Positions 45,002 through 54,516 are shown, counted from the stretch's first letter. The stretch is 64,000 bases of DNA from Paenibacillus tianjinensis (GCF_017086365.1 NZ_CP070969.1:5916001-5980000); one strand, 5' to 3'. Numbers and translations: made by a program. Notes: generated by a model from the letters alone, not told the origin.

Positions 45002-46465
45002 CTAATAGCGTGCAGTAATCATCTTCTTGCGGGTATAGAATTCAACACCGTCACGGCCGTTCGCGTGCAGGTCTCCATAGAACGATTTCTTGTAGCCGGA
45101 GAACGGGAAAAAGGCCATTGGTGCCGGCACGCCGAGATTCACGCCCAGCATTCCCGCATCAATCTCTTCCCGGAACTCGCGGATCGCCCGGGCACTGTCT
45201 GTATACAGGCAGGCACCATTGGCAAACGGCGAGCGGTTCGTAACCTCAATCGCTTCGGCGAGATCCTTCACACGTACGACCGACAGCAACGGAGCAAAAA
45301 TCTCATCCTGCCAGATCTTCATTCCCGGCTGTACACGGTCGAAGATGGTCGGGCCGAGGAAATAACCTGCACCGGAGACCGCGCTGTCCTTCCGGCCGTC
45401 GCGCACCAGCTCCGCCTGCTCCGTGAGTCCCGTTTCGATATAGGCAATCGTCCGTTCCTTATTCAACTGGCGGATAACCGGACCCAGGAAGACACCGTCC
45501 TCCTTGCCGTTCCCGATCTTAAGTCCGTCAGCAGCCTCTACCAGGCGGCTTACCAGCTCATCCGCGATTTCCTCATGCACAACCACTACGGAGCAGGCCA
45601 TGCAGCGCTCGCCCGCCGAGCCGAATGCCGCAGCGGTAATATTCTTGACCGCGTTATCGAGGTCTGCGTCAGGAAGCACAATGGAGTGATTCTTAGCTCC
45701 GGCCAGAGCCTGCACCCGCTTGCCGTGGGCCGTTCCCTGCTTATATACATATTCCGCCACCGGCTGCGAGCCGACGAAGGAAATCGCCTTCACTTCTTCA
45801 TGCTCCAGCAGCCCGTTTACCACCTCATGTGCACCGTGCACCACATTCAGTACACCCGGCGGAAACCCGGATTCCGCAAACAGCTCAGCCAGCCGGTTGA
45901 CCAGCAGCGGCGTCCGCTCGGAAGGCTTCAGGACAAAGGTATTGCCGCAGGCGATGGCCAGCGGAAACATCCAGCAGGGCACCATCATCGGGAAGTTGAA
46001 TGGCGCAATCCCGCCGATAACCCCCAGCGGATAGCGGTACATCCCCGATTCAATTCCGGTAGCAATGTCCGGCAGCTGGCTGCCCATCATCAGTGTCGGA
46101 ATGCCGGAGGCAAATTCCACACACTCGATGCCGCGCTGCACTTCGCCCAGCGCCTCCTCCAGGCTTTTGCCGTTCTCGAGTGTGATCAGCTCTGCCAGCT
46201 CATTCCAGTGCTGCACCAGGAGCTGCTGGTACTGGAAGAAATAGCGGGCCCGCCGCGGAACGGCCACCTTTTTCCACGATTTAAAAGCCAGCGCCGCTAC
46301 CTGTACCGCATCATCCAGCTCTTCCTTACTCGAAATCGGAACGTAAGCGATTACCTCACCGGTCGCCGGATTATACACTTCCTCCTCTTTCCCGGAGCGC
46401 GATTCCACCCAAGTGCCGTTTACATAATTCTTAACCTTCCCGGCCTGCCCTACTAGCAAGGACAT
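45002..46465 (-). CDS. mmsA: CoA-acylating (methyl)malonate-semialdehyde dehydrogenase
   Basis: 487 residues from the ATG at 46465 (AGAGGTG six bases upstream), matching the family length. The ALDH fold has an NAD-binding domain with [10 protein letters not shown], and the catalytic Cys288 lies in GERCMAC, the MmsA/IolA form. It converts malonate or methylmalonate semialdehyde to acetyl- or propionyl-CoA with CO2 release and NADH, the final step for uracil or thymine carbon. It is co-oriented with the aminotransferase, which supplies its substrate, and sits between that gene and the ABC importer. Confidence 0.92.
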   Translation of the reverse strand: MSLLVGQAGKVKNYVNGTWVESRSGKEEEVYNPATGEVIAYVPISSKEELDDAVQVAALAFKSWKKVAVPRRARYFFQYQQLLVQHWNELAELITLENGKSLEEALGEVQRGIECVEFASGIPTLMMGSQLPDIATGIESGMYRYPLGVIGGIAPFNFPMMVPCWMFPLAIACGNTFVLKPSERTPLLVNRLAELFAESGFPPGVLNVVHGAHEVVNGLLEHEEVKAISFVGSQPVAEYVYKQGTAHGKRVQALAGAKNHSIVLPDADLDNAVKNITAAAFGSAGERCMACSVVVVHEEIADELVSRLVEAADGLKIGNGKEDGVFLGPVIRQLNKERTIAYIETGLTEQAELVRDGRKDSAVSGAGYFLGPTIFDRVQPGMKIWQDEIFAPLLSVVRVKDLAEAIEVTNRSPFANGACLYTDSARAIREFREEIDAGMLGVNLGVPAPMAFFPFSGYKKSFYGDLHANGRDGVEFYTRKKMITARY

Positions 46466-46502
46466 CCCCTTCACCTCTTTCATCATCTGAGTTGCCGATT
46501 AT

Positions 46503-46536
46503 AATAGATGACCGCCACATCCGGCGGTCATCTATT
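46503..46536 (-). terminator. Hairpin between the ABC importer genes and mmsA
   Basis: A perfect 14-bp stem (AATAGATGACCGCC / GGCGGTCATCTATT) with a six-base loop, followed on the minus strand by ATAATC rather than a T run. It may only reduce read-through or protect the upstream mRNA end. Confidence 0.55.
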
Positions 46537-46556
46537 AGGAATATGAGAGAAAACCT

Positions 46557-47660
46557 TTATTTTGCCGCCATCTCTACAATTTCGTTCGTATAGGCTTCAT
46601 CCACTTTGGAGGCTTCTTTGATTACACCGAACTTAAGTGCGATATCCGCGGTCTGCTGGAAGGCTGCAGCATCGGTATAACCCATTTTGGCAGCATCAAA
46701 GCCTTCCGGCTGAATCAGCTTGGCAACCTCAGTCATCATCGTCAGCTGATGCTCACGGGTGGTACTGCCTTCCTCTGCCAGCTTCATCACGCTGTCTACA
46801 GCCGCTTCAGGGTCAGCGATAGCGTCTTTCCAGCCCTTAAGGGAAGCGCGGACGAACTTGGCTGCCGTTTCCTTGTTCTCTGCCAGCCATTCTTTGTTGG
46901 CAAACAGATTGTCTTCCAGCATCGCCACGCCCTCGTCATTCATGTCGATAACATTCAGGTCTTCCGCCTTGATGCCCGACTCCAGCACCACCTGATATTC
47001 GTTGTAGGTCATCGCCGAAGCAGCGTCAATCTCACCGCCAAGGAACTGGTCCATCGTGAAGCCCTGCTTCGTGAAGTTCAGATCCTTATTCGAATCCAGT
47101 TTGTACTTATCAAACAATGCCAGAATCTCAAACTCATTGCCGCCCATCCAGTTGCCGACCTTCTTGCCCTTCAGGTCAGCCGGTCCGCTGATTCCTGCAT
47201 CCTTCTTGGAGACCAGAACAAGTCCGCTCTTCTGGAAGATTTGCGCGATCTGCACCAGCGGCATTTCCTGCTCCTGGCTGGTCAACAGGCTCGCGACCCA
47301 GTCCACACCGATATCTGCCGATCCGCCGGCCACCTGCTGCTCCGGTACGATATCCGGTCCGCCCGGCAGAATCTCTACCTTAAGCCCTTCCTCTGCGTAA
47401 TATCCTTTATCCTGTGCCAGGAAATAACCGGCGAACTGTGCCTGCGGCACCCACTTCAGCTGCAACTTCACTGTTACCGGGTCTGCAGCCGGTTCTGTTG
47501 TTGCCGCCGTCTCCGGTGATGCAGATGCCTCTGTTCCCGCCGTTGCTTCTGCTGCAGACGTATTATTGTTGTTCCCGCCACAGCCTGCCAGCAAAGAGAG
47601 GACCATGATCATTACCGCCAGCAGCAGCCCGCCACGAAATTTGCCTTTTTTCCCGTTCAT
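46557..47660 (-). CDS. ABC importer substrate-binding lipoprotein, NMT1/THI5-like
   Basis: 367 residues from the ATG at 47660 (GGGGGAG nine bases upstream). A lipoprotein signal ends in LSLLAGC, so the mature protein is lipid-anchored outside the membrane, followed by a Thr/Ala/Glu-rich linker to about residue 60. The core begins LKWVPQAQFAGYFLAQDKG, typical of NMT1/THI5-like binders of pyrimidine and other heterocyclic compounds (ThiY, RibY types). In this cluster uracil, thymine, a dihydro- or a carbamoyl derivative is a reasonable substrate guess. It is the last gene of the importer set. Confidence 0.9.
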   Translation of the reverse strand: MNGKKGKFRGGLLLAVMIMVLSLLAGCGGNNNNTSAAEATAGTEASASPETAATTEPAADPVTVKLQLKWVPQAQFAGYFLAQDKGYYAEEGLKVEILPGGPDIVPEQQVAGGSADIGVDWVASLLTSQEQEMPLVQIAQIFQKSGLVLVSKKDAGISGPADLKGKKVGNWMGGNEFEILALFDKYKLDSNKDLNFTKQGFTMDQFLGGEIDAASAMTYNEYQVVLESGIKAEDLNVIDMNDEGVAMLEDNLFANKEWLAENKETAAKFVRASLKGWKDAIADPEAAVDSVMKLAEEGSTTREHQLTMMTEVAKLIQPEGFDAAKMGYTDAAAFQQTADIALKFGVIKEASKVDEAYTNEIVEMAAK

Positions 47661-47806
47661 CAAGTGCAACTCCCCCTACCAATTTGAGTTTGTAGTCCTG
47701 CAAAAGCACAGCATGGTTACCGTCGTGGTGACTCTATGCATACGGCCCGCGGTCAGGTTCTCTATTTCCCCTCACGCGATAGTCCGGATGTAATGGAATA
47801 AGGGTG

Positions 47807-48706
47807 TTACGAACGCTGGGAGCTATGCCATTTGATGAATACCTTCTCCAGCCGTTCAACCATCAGGTAAAAGAGGACTCCGGCAATCGCCGCCAGCACA
47901 ATACACGACCAGCCCAGCGGCATCTTCGCCACCTTGATCGAATTGGAGAGCAGGTAGCCGAGCCCTCTTGAGGAGAAGAAAAACTCCCCCACTATCGCTC
48001 CGATCATACTGGCAGTAGCGTTGATCTTCAGTGCTGTGAACACATACGGCAGACTGTTCTGGATCCGCAGATAGCGGAACACTGCGGGCTTGCCGGCGGC
48101 ATAGGAATGCATCAGATCCAGCGCCAGCGGGTCCACAGCCGCCATACCCTTATAGGCATTGATCGCCATCGCCGCCATCGTGGTCGCGGTAACAATCGCG
48201 GCCCGTGAGCCGATGCCGTCACCGAACCACAGATTCATAATCGGAGCGAGCGCCACAATCGGCACCGCGTTGAGCGCAGCCACAAGAGTCAGGCTGCCAC
48301 CGCCCCAGCGGGGCCAGGCGGTGGCGGCCAGGGCAATCAGGAAGCCGCAGGCCGAACCGATCAGCATTCCCACTACCGCTTCGGTCAAGGTATAGCCGGT
48401 ATAAGACAGCAGCAGGCTGTAATTCTCCCTCATCGCTTCCCAAATGGCTGAAGGCAGCGGGAGCTGATACTTTTTCAGGTCAAACAGCTTATGAAACACC
48501 TGATACTCCCAGAGGAGCAGGAACAGCACTCCAGCCAGCAGAGGGAGAATCACACCAGGGTTAAACCATTTCAAAAGGCGCCGTTTGCCTTTTTGCTTCT
48601 GCGGACCGGAGGATACACTATTTCTCGTTGTTATCAGAGAAGGCGGCGCCTCTTCAGTTCCGGCAGCAGTGATATATGAGGGTTCACGCACAGAGTTACT
48701 TCCCAT
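47807..48706 (-). CDS. ABC importer permease
   Basis: 299 residues from the ATG at 48706, which overlaps the previous stop (TGATG) and has GGGAGGGG seven bases upstream. A hydrophilic N-terminus of about 50 residues precedes five to six helices. The EAA coupling loop is in DLMHSYAAGKPAVFRYLRI. It belongs to the SsuC/TauC-type permeases that pair with NMT1/THI5-like binders. With the next permease it probably forms a heterodimeric channel, as the two are clearly different in sequence. Confidence 0.92.
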   Translation of the reverse strand: MGSNSVREPSYITAAGTEEAPPSLITTRNSVSSGPQKQKGKRRLLKWFNPGVILPLLAGVLFLLLWEYQVFHKLFDLKKYQLPLPSAIWEAMRENYSLLLSYTGYTLTEAVVGMLIGSACGFLIALAATAWPRWGGGSLTLVAALNAVPIVALAPIMNLWFGDGIGSRAAIVTATTMAAMAINAYKGMAAVDPLALDLMHSYAAGKPAVFRYLRIQNSLPYVFTALKINATASMIGAIVGEFFFSSRGLGYLLSNSIKVAKMPLGWSCIVLAAIAGVLFYLMVERLEKVFIKWHSSQRS

Positions 48707-49518
48707 CAGCGGTCCCCTCCCTTCGGACGAAACTCCGGCTGCCATGGCGCTACTAACCGTTCAATTAGAGTCATCAGCCAATAGCTGGCGATGCCAAGCA
48801 GCGCCCCGACCAGCACCGTAGACCAGAACATATAGGTATGGGACGGACCGTAATAAAGATTACGCAGCATAATCACACCGATGCCGTGCTGGGCCCCCAT
48901 CAGCTCCACCAGAATCGCTCCGGTTACGGCCAGGGGGGCAGCGATTTTGAGGCCGCTGAACAGTCCGGGCAGTGCAGCCGGAAAGCGCAGCTTCCAGTAC
49001 ACAGCCCAAGGCTTGGCGGCGTAGGAGTGCATCAGTTCAACTGCCGAAAGATCCACACTGCGCAGACCGCGCAGCATATTCAGGGCAACCGGGAAAAAGG
49101 TAATGTAGCCGGAGATAATAATCCGTGACACCTGTTCATCCCGCACAATCCCATAGATGATCGGGGCAAGCCCTAGGATCGGAATCATCTGTGAGGCAAC
49201 GGCATAAGGGAAGGCGAGCTGTTCAATCGTCCTGGACAGGCTCATCAGTACAGCGAGGAGCACGCCGGCTGCGGCACCAATCAGAAATCCGATACCGGCA
49301 TTACCAAAGGTCGCCCCCCCTTCCCTGAGCAGCGTGCCGCTGTACTTCCACAAGGTCGTAGCCACTTCATGCACATATGGCAGCTTGGATTGGGCCAGCG
49401 GCGTTTTGGCCACATGAAGCAGCATCCAGGAGACTGCCTCCCATACAACCAGTAGGCCGAAGATCCAGACGAGCAGCGGCAGAACACGGCTGCGCATAAT
49501 CGGGCTGTTCCCCTTCAT
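48706..49518 (-). CDS. ABC importer permease
   Basis: 270 residues with six helices. The EAA loop is in ELMHSYAAKPWAVYWKLRFPAALP. It is preceded by GAAGGGG eight bases before the ATG and starts three bases after the ATPase stop, so translation is coupled. It is the partner of the permease at 47807-48706. Confidence 0.92.
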   Translation of the reverse strand: MKGNSPIMRSRVLPLLVWIFGLLVVWEAVSWMLLHVAKTPLAQSKLPYVHEVATTLWKYSGTLLREGGATFGNAGIGFLIGAAAGVLLAVLMSLSRTIEQLAFPYAVASQMIPILGLAPIIYGIVRDEQVSRIIISGYITFFPVALNMLRGLRSVDLSAVELMHSYAAKPWAVYWKLRFPAALPGLFSGLKIAAPLAVTGAILVELMGAQHGIGVIMLRNLYYGPSHTYMFWSTVLVGALLGIASYWLMTLIERLVAPWQPEFRPKGGDR

Positions 49519-49521
49519 TCG

Positions 49522-50304
49522 CTACACCCCTTCGAAACTGTCGCGGATACGGGCGATCAGTTCAAAAAACTGCGGGCTGTTTCTCATCTCAGCTGTGCGC
49601 GGACGCGGCAGCGGGATATCCACGATGGCAGACAGTCTGCCCGGATGCGGGGAGAGAACGAAGACCCGGTCAGAGAGGAAAATCGATTCGGGGATACTGT
49701 GGGTTACAAAAACGATCGTGCTCTGCACCTTACTCCAGACGGATAGCAGCTCCTCATTCAGGCGCTCCCGGGTAAACTCATCCAGCGCGGAGAACGGCTC
49801 ATCCATCAGCAGAATCTCCGGCTCCATCGAAAGCGCACGGGCGATAGCGACGCGCTGCTGCATACCGCCACTGAGCTGCCAGGGATATTTATCGGCGAAC
49901 CCCTGCAGACCTACAAGATCCAGTAGCTCCAGCGCCTTGTCCTCGCGGACCGATTTCTTGACACCCATCAGCTCAAGCGGCAATGTAATGTTATGCTTCA
50001 CCTTACGCCAGTCATAGAGCACAGGGCTTTGAAAAACAATTCCATACTTTTGCGCCAGTCTGGCCTCCTTGGCACTCTTGCCTGCCACCGTGACATTGCC
50101 GGCTGTTGGTGTCAGGAGATCTGCCATCAATCTGAGCAATGTCGTTTTACCGCATCCGGAGGGACCCAGTAAAGAAACGAACTCGCCTTTGGCAATATCC
50201 AGGCTTACCTGATGCAGCGCGAGCACATCCGCAGTCTCCGTTTGATAGCGCATTTCCACATTTTCCAGCAGTATTTCAGGAATTTTCGTCGCTACAAGTG
50301 ACAT
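49522..50304 (-). CDS. ABC importer ATP-binding protein
   Basis: 260 residues from the ATG at 50304 (AAGGGGGAG six bases upstream); an ATG at 50322 is possible but lacks a site. Walker A is GPSGCGKTT, the signature LSGGMQQRV, Walker B ILLMDEPFSALD, and the H-loop VTHSIPES, as in the SsuB/TauB/ThiZ group. It is the first gene of the importer operon, downstream of a GlnR/TnrA box (50343-50359) and a TAGACA dyad. The gap 50323-50761 holds only these sites and the promoter area of the divergent cyclase gene. Confidence 0.93.
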   Translation of the reverse strand: MSLVATKIPEILLENVEMRYQTETADVLALHQVSLDIAKGEFVSLLGPSGCGKTTLLRLMADLLTPTAGNVTVAGKSAKEARLAQKYGIVFQSPVLYDWRKVKHNITLPLELMGVKKSVREDKALELLDLVGLQGFADKYPWQLSGGMQQRVAIARALSMEPEILLMDEPFSALDEFTRERLNEELLSVWSKVQSTIVFVTHSIPESIFLSDRVFVLSPHPGRLSAIVDIPLPRPRTAEMRNSPQFFELIARIRDSFEGV

Positions 50305-50342
50305 GTCCAGCTCCCCCTTCATCCCTGAATCGGATTATTTTA

Positions 50343-50359
50343 TGTTAAATAACATAACA
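50343..50359. promoter_or_regulatory. GlnR/TnrA box upstream of the ABC importer operon
   Basis: TGTTA-AATAACA-TAACA matches TGTNA-N7-TNACA exactly, 39 bp before the ATPase start. An embedded TATGTTA-AA-TAACATA dyad overlaps it. Confidence 0.75.
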
Positions 50360-50438
50360 TATTTAAGTTTAAAATGATGATAACATCCTTACGGTGTAGG
50401 ATTAACTAACATGTTACACTTTGCTTCCCGGACACTCA

Positions 50439-50487
50439 CTAGACAAAAAGTAAAATTGCACCTGCTAAATTCCGTCACTTTGTCTAG
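50439..50487. promoter_or_regulatory. TAGACA/TGTCTA dyad, candidate PucR operator
   Basis: CTAGACAAAAAGT (50439-50451) and ACTTTGTCTAG (50477-50487) are inverted arms about 25 bases apart. The TAGACA and TGTCTA ends match the palindrome at 41846-41864. Confidence 0.55.
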
Positions 50488-50761
50488 CCGCCGGCTATTA
50501 TTGTCACGGATTGCGAAGTGTGCCGATAAAGAGAGAGCGGGCATGACCGTTTTCACCTGAACCCGCCGGGCTAACGGATATCTTTGAAACCTGAATGTTA
50601 TCCCTTTAAAACTGTGATAATATTTATTCATATATCCTTGCTAAAACAGGAGACCCTTTACCGATGCTAAATGTACAGAATAATGCCCCATGGTTATCTA
50701 AGGCACTCTTTCCGGCCCCGGACCCTGCATCTGATGATCATCCTGCTTGGAGGAACATCAC

Positions 50762-52354
50762 ATGGGCTCTTTGATTTCAAACTATATTGTCGTCGTTTCC
50801 ATATCCGGTGTACTGAGCGTACTCCTTGGCCTGTTTGCTTATTATAAGAAGACCGATTTCGCGGGAATTAAGCCGTTTATTTACAGCTCCTTCTTTTCAG
50901 CGGTCTATACGTTCGGCTTTGCACTGGAGCTGTCGGGCAGCACCATGGGGGAAATCGGGTTCTGGATCAAAGTAGAGTATCTGGGCATGCCCTTTATTGC
51001 GCCTTCCAGCCTGATTATGATCATGTACTTCGTGGGACTGGAGCGTTTAATTAATAAAAAGCTGCTGACTCTGCTGTTTTCCATTCCCTGCATCTCTGTA
51101 CTGCTCGTATGGACCAATGAGTCTCATCATTTGTTCTACCAGTCGATGCTGTTCCGGGAAAATGCCCCCACTCCGCTGGTTGATGTTGTGATGGGTCCCT
51201 GGTATATCGTGCAGGGCAGCATGACCTTCGGATGTATGCTGGCCGGAATGTGCCTGATTCTCTGGCAGTGGAACCGGATGAAGCGGGTCTACCGGAGGCA
51301 GATGATCACGATCTTTATCGGGCAGTTCCTTCCGGCTCTCGGCGCATTCCTCTACCTGATAGACCAGACTCCCTACGGCATGGATCCCGTGCCGATTATC
51401 ATGAGCATAACTTCAACGCTGTATATTTGGGCCATTCTCTCCCGGGGGATGCTGACTGCGGCTCCCATTGCCCGAGAGAATCTGTTCGAGAGCATGCGTG
51501 ACGGAGTGCTGGTCACCGACCGTTCCGATATGCTGATCGACTACAACCGGGCTGCTACCGAAATGCTGGAGGGCCTGGACTCCTCGGCCATCGGGCATCC
51601 TTTGGCCAAGCTGTTTCTTCCTGCCGGCAAAGAAGCCGTGGATTATGTAATGAATGCGGACCCACTGCTGAGTGAGGAGCGTGAGCTGGCCTGGAATTTA
51701 GGCGGCAGCACTTGTTATTATCAGGTCCGCTCCTCTCCGGTACTGAAGAAGGACGGCAGCCTGGCCGGGCGGATGATCATGCTGATCGACGTGACCGAAC
51801 GGACTCTGCTCCAGGAGAAGCTGCAGCAGCTTGCCACCATTGACAGTCTTACCGGTATTTATAACCGTACCTTTTTCATGGAACAGAGCCGTACGCTGCT
51901 GGAAGAGGCCTCCGTGAATCAGATCCCGCTCTCGATTATTTTGCTGGACATCGACTTCTTCAAAAATATCAATGACCGTTATGGCCACCAGTATGGCGAC
52001 ATGGCGCTCCAGCATATCGTAGGTGTATGCCGCAGACATACCCGTGAAGGGGATGTATTCGGGCGCTACGGAGGCGAGGAATTCGTGATGTGTCTGCCCG
52101 ACACTTCGCTCCAGCAGGCGGCTTTATTATCGGAGGCGATCCGTAATGATATTGAGCGCAGCGCATTTTATACACTGTCAGGACCCATCAATGTAACAGC
52201 CAGCTTCGGGGTGGCCGAGGCCGGCCGGGAGAATATCTCCCTGGAAGAGCTGCTCTCCGAAGCCGATCATGCCCTGTACACTTCCAAGCGCAACGGAAGA
52301 AATGCCGTTCACCTGTCCAGCGGAGCAGCTATTACCCACTTCAATCCGCTATAG
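50762..52354 (+). CDS. Diguanylate cyclase, 7TM-PAS-GGDEF
   Basis: 530 residues from the ATG at 50762, eight bases after GGAGG; a TTG at 50747 overlaps that site. Seven helices of the histidine-kinase N-terminal 7TM type (about 1-225), a PAS domain (about 235-345) and a GGDEF domain (about 360-520). The active site is GGEEF. The inhibitory site REGD at the canonical spacing is complete, so product feedback is expected. With no EAL domain this is the window's most certain c-di-GMP synthase. It is divergent from the importer operon. Confidence 0.94.
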   Translation: MGSLISNYIVVVSISGVLSVLLGLFAYYKKTDFAGIKPFIYSSFFSAVYTFGFALELSGSTMGEIGFWIKVEYLGMPFIAPSSLIMIMYFVGLERLINKKLLTLLFSIPCISVLLVWTNESHHLFYQSMLFRENAPTPLVDVVMGPWYIVQGSMTFGCMLAGMCLILWQWNRMKRVYRRQMITIFIGQFLPALGAFLYLIDQTPYGMDPVPIIMSITSTLYIWAILSRGMLTAAPIARENLFESMRDGVLVTDRSDMLIDYNRAATEMLEGLDSSAIGHPLAKLFLPAGKEAVDYVMNADPLLSEERELAWNLGGSTCYYQVRSSPVLKKDGSLAGRMIMLIDVTERTLLQEKLQQLATIDSLTGIYNRTFFMEQSRTLLEEASVNQIPLSIILLDIDFFKNINDRYGHQYGDMALQHIVGVCRRHTREGDVFGRYGGEEFVMCLPDTSLQQAALLSEAIRNDIERSAFYTLSGPINVTASFGVAEAGRENISLEELLSEADHALYTSKRNGRNAVHLSSGAAITHFNPL

Positions 52355-52372
52355 CTGTTACTGAAATTACGC

Positions 52373-52408
52373 CGGACAGCCCCGTTCCATTGGAACCGGG
52401 GCTGTCCG
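52373..52408. terminator. Hairpin between convergent genes
   Basis: CGGACAGCCCCG-TTCCA pairs with TGGAA-CCGGGGCTGTCCG (one bulged base). The T run is poor, so it is a moderate terminator for either direction. Confidence 0.6.
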
Positions 52409-52445
52409 TATTTATATATGTTGCCTGCAAATCCCTTGCATCTGT

Positions 52446-53300
52446 TTACTTCGGTCCGGCCATGAAATAGTCCACGCCCTGCAGCAAATCCCGGGGCAGC
52501 TCCTCAAGCTTCAGGTAATTCTTCATTTCCAGCACTACCCGTTCACGGTTGTGTCCGAACACATCCACCAGCCGGGCCAGACGTTCCCATGGCGCCAGAT
52601 CGGCACGGAAATCCGGTTCATTCATCGGAATCCCATGCGATTCCACGAACCATTCCGCCCCGAAGCCATAGGTTATTTCAAGCAGTCTGAGAAAGCCGGT
52701 GCTGCTGTACTTATACGGGCCGCCATAAATGGACGGGCCCAGCGCATCTCCCAGGAATAGAACCTTGTCCTCTTGAACATAGAGCACGCAGGAGTCTGCC
52801 GAGTGATCACCGCCGACATGGGTCAGCACACAAGTCACTCCCCCGAGATCAATAGTGATCCTTCCGGTGAACACAATATCCGGTTCCCTGACGTTAACCT
52901 CCCTTGAATCACCATATTCCAGACGGATATGCTGTGCACTGTCCTCACTGATGGTACCCGCCTGCACAAGCTCAGCCATTGCTTCATCCGACCACCCCCG
53001 CCCGCTCAGAGCAGCCAGTGCTTCTGCGGTTTCCTTATGGGCAATCGCCGGAATCCCCCAAGCACCCGTACCGAAGCTGTGATCCCAATGCCAGTGCGTC
53101 AGCACCAGCATATCCGGCAGCCGGCAGCCGCGCCGCTCCAGCTCCTCGCGGAATAGCCCGGCATGGGCAGGCGAAGCGCCTGCATCCATTAAAAGCGTCC
53201 GCCGCTCTCCCGTAATTGCCGCCAGCACCGGACGGTCGGTTGCATGCTCCGCGTGCATAATCAGAATATGCGGACTAATCTGCTCGAATTTATGCTCCAT
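52446..53300 (-). CDS. MBL-fold metallohydrolase
   Basis: 284 residues from the ATG at 53300, with AGGAGG nine bases upstream; an earlier in-frame codon at 53321 precedes the site. The zinc motif is THWHWDH (about 69-75), followed by a later His in THVGGDHSAD and Asp in LFLGDALG. This is the general hydrolase branch of the metallo-beta-lactamase fold. The substrate is unknown. It is a single gene, divergent from the DUF72 gene. Confidence 0.9.
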   Translation of the reverse strand: MEHKFEQISPHILIMHAEHATDRPVLAAITGERRTLLMDAGASPAHAGLFREELERRGCRLPDMLVLTHWHWDHSFGTGAWGIPAIAHKETAEALAALSGRGWSDEAMAELVQAGTISEDSAQHIRLEYGDSREVNVREPDIVFTGRITIDLGGVTCVLTHVGGDHSADSCVLYVQEDKVLFLGDALGPSIYGGPYKYSSTGFLRLLEITYGFGAEWFVESHGIPMNEPDFRADLAPWERLARLVDVFGHNRERVVLEMKNYLKLEELPRDLLQGVDYFMAGPK

Positions 53301-53562
53301 TCCCAGCATCCTCCTGTGCAATCAATCAACATGAATTAAGGCAGGCCGGCAAAGTATATCCCGTCATTCTTTTGGCGATAACAGCACCCATAGCGATATC
53401 TCCGGAACAGGCATGCTTGCAGCCGCTTTATCTCTCCATGTTGCATCAAATGGACGTATTAATCAACTGCAGTTGTTTGCGACAGCAGGGTTTAAGTTTA
53501 ATAGAGGTTAGTTAATCTAAATCGGCCCTGTGTACGGGACAGCCGATAAGGAGGATTTTGCG

Positions 53563-54408
53563 ATGATCAAGATCGGGCTAACCGGTTTCGGGGACCATGA
53601 AGAGCTTTACGGCAAAATCAAACCGGCCGAGCGTCTGCCTGCATACAGCGCACATTTTCCCATCGTGGAAATCGACAGTTCCTTTTATGCTGTGCAGCCG
53701 GTCAAAAATTACGTGAAATGGGTCAGCCAGACCCCCGATGAATTCAAATTTATCGTTAAAGCCTACCAGGGGATGACCGGGCACCTGCGCAGAAAAAAGA
53801 ATTATTACGATACGCCAGGAGAAATGTACGAGGCCTTCCACACCTCCATTGCCCCGGTAAAAACAGCCGGGAAGCTGGCGATGGCTCTCTTCCAATTCCC
53901 TCCATGGTTCGATTGCACCAAGGAAAACGTGGAATTTCTCCGCGAGGCCAAGGAACGGATGCTGGATGTCCCGGCTGCAGTCGAGTTCCGCAATGAATCC
54001 TGGTACAGTCCGGAAATGCGCGATAAAACGCTGGGTTTTCTTACCCGGGAAGGCTGGATTCATACCGTAGCCGACGAGCCTCAGGCAGGATCGGGCTCCA
54101 TTCCGGTTGTGCCAGTAGCGACTACACCGGATATTACCTATGTCCGTCTGCACGGCCGCAATACCCAAGGCTGGAATCAGAGCAGCCACCCCGACTGGCG
54201 TAAGCTGCGTTATTTGTACCGCTACAGCACAGAAGAACTGACAGAGTGGCGTGAACGGCTGCGGGAGCTGGAAAAAACATGCCGGGAGCTGTATGTGGTC
54301 TTCAATAATAATTCCGCCGGGGATGCCACACCCAATGCCAAAGAATTACAGGCATTACTGGGAATTGACGGCGGCCTGGCACCGCTTCAGTTAGACTTAT
54401 TCAACTAG
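53563..54408 (+). CDS. DUF72 (YecE-like) family protein
   Basis: 281 residues from the ATG at 53563 (AGGAGG eight bases upstream). A TIM-barrel-like protein with the family's early EIDSSFYAV, then FKFIVKAYQGMTGH, ALFQFPPWF, AVEFRNESWY, YVRLHGRN and the late VVFNNNSAGDA. The function of DUF72 proteins is not established; they resemble xylose-isomerase-like barrels. Upstream, a 12-bp palindrome CAACTGCAGTTG lies at 53464-53475. Confidence 0.92.
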   Translation: MIKIGLTGFGDHEELYGKIKPAERLPAYSAHFPIVEIDSSFYAVQPVKNYVKWVSQTPDEFKFIVKAYQGMTGHLRRKKNYYDTPGEMYEAFHTSIAPVKTAGKLAMALFQFPPWFDCTKENVEFLREAKERMLDVPAAVEFRNESWYSPEMRDKTLGFLTREGWIHTVADEPQAGSGSIPVVPVATTPDITYVRLHGRNTQGWNQSSHPDWRKLRYLYRYSTEELTEWRERLRELEKTCRELYVVFNNNSAGDATPNAKELQALLGIDGGLAPLQLDLFN

Positions 54409-54516
54409 GCCCCGCTAGACCTAAGTTCTACATATATCTCTTTTACTCCTTGGCAACGCATTGAACCACCAAAAATCACTATTCAGCACTTGAATTTATA
54501 GGGAGGCAAAAAGGGA

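Noticed and set aside
44912..46456. Long plus-strand open frame (514 codons) opposite mmsA, with similar ones at 40247-41578 and 43351-44715
   Set aside because: They lie wholly antisense to well-recognised enzymes, have low-complexity His/Arg/Gln-rich translations without family motifs, and arise from codon bias of the true genes.
53377..53389. GATAACAGCACCC shared with the hairpin at 27075
   Set aside because: A 13-base match is expected many times by chance in 64 kb, and the second arm is absent here.
53508..53520. TTAG-N5-CTAA dyad before the DUF72 gene, like the weak site at 3052
   Set aside because: The four-base arms are too short to claim a shared operator.
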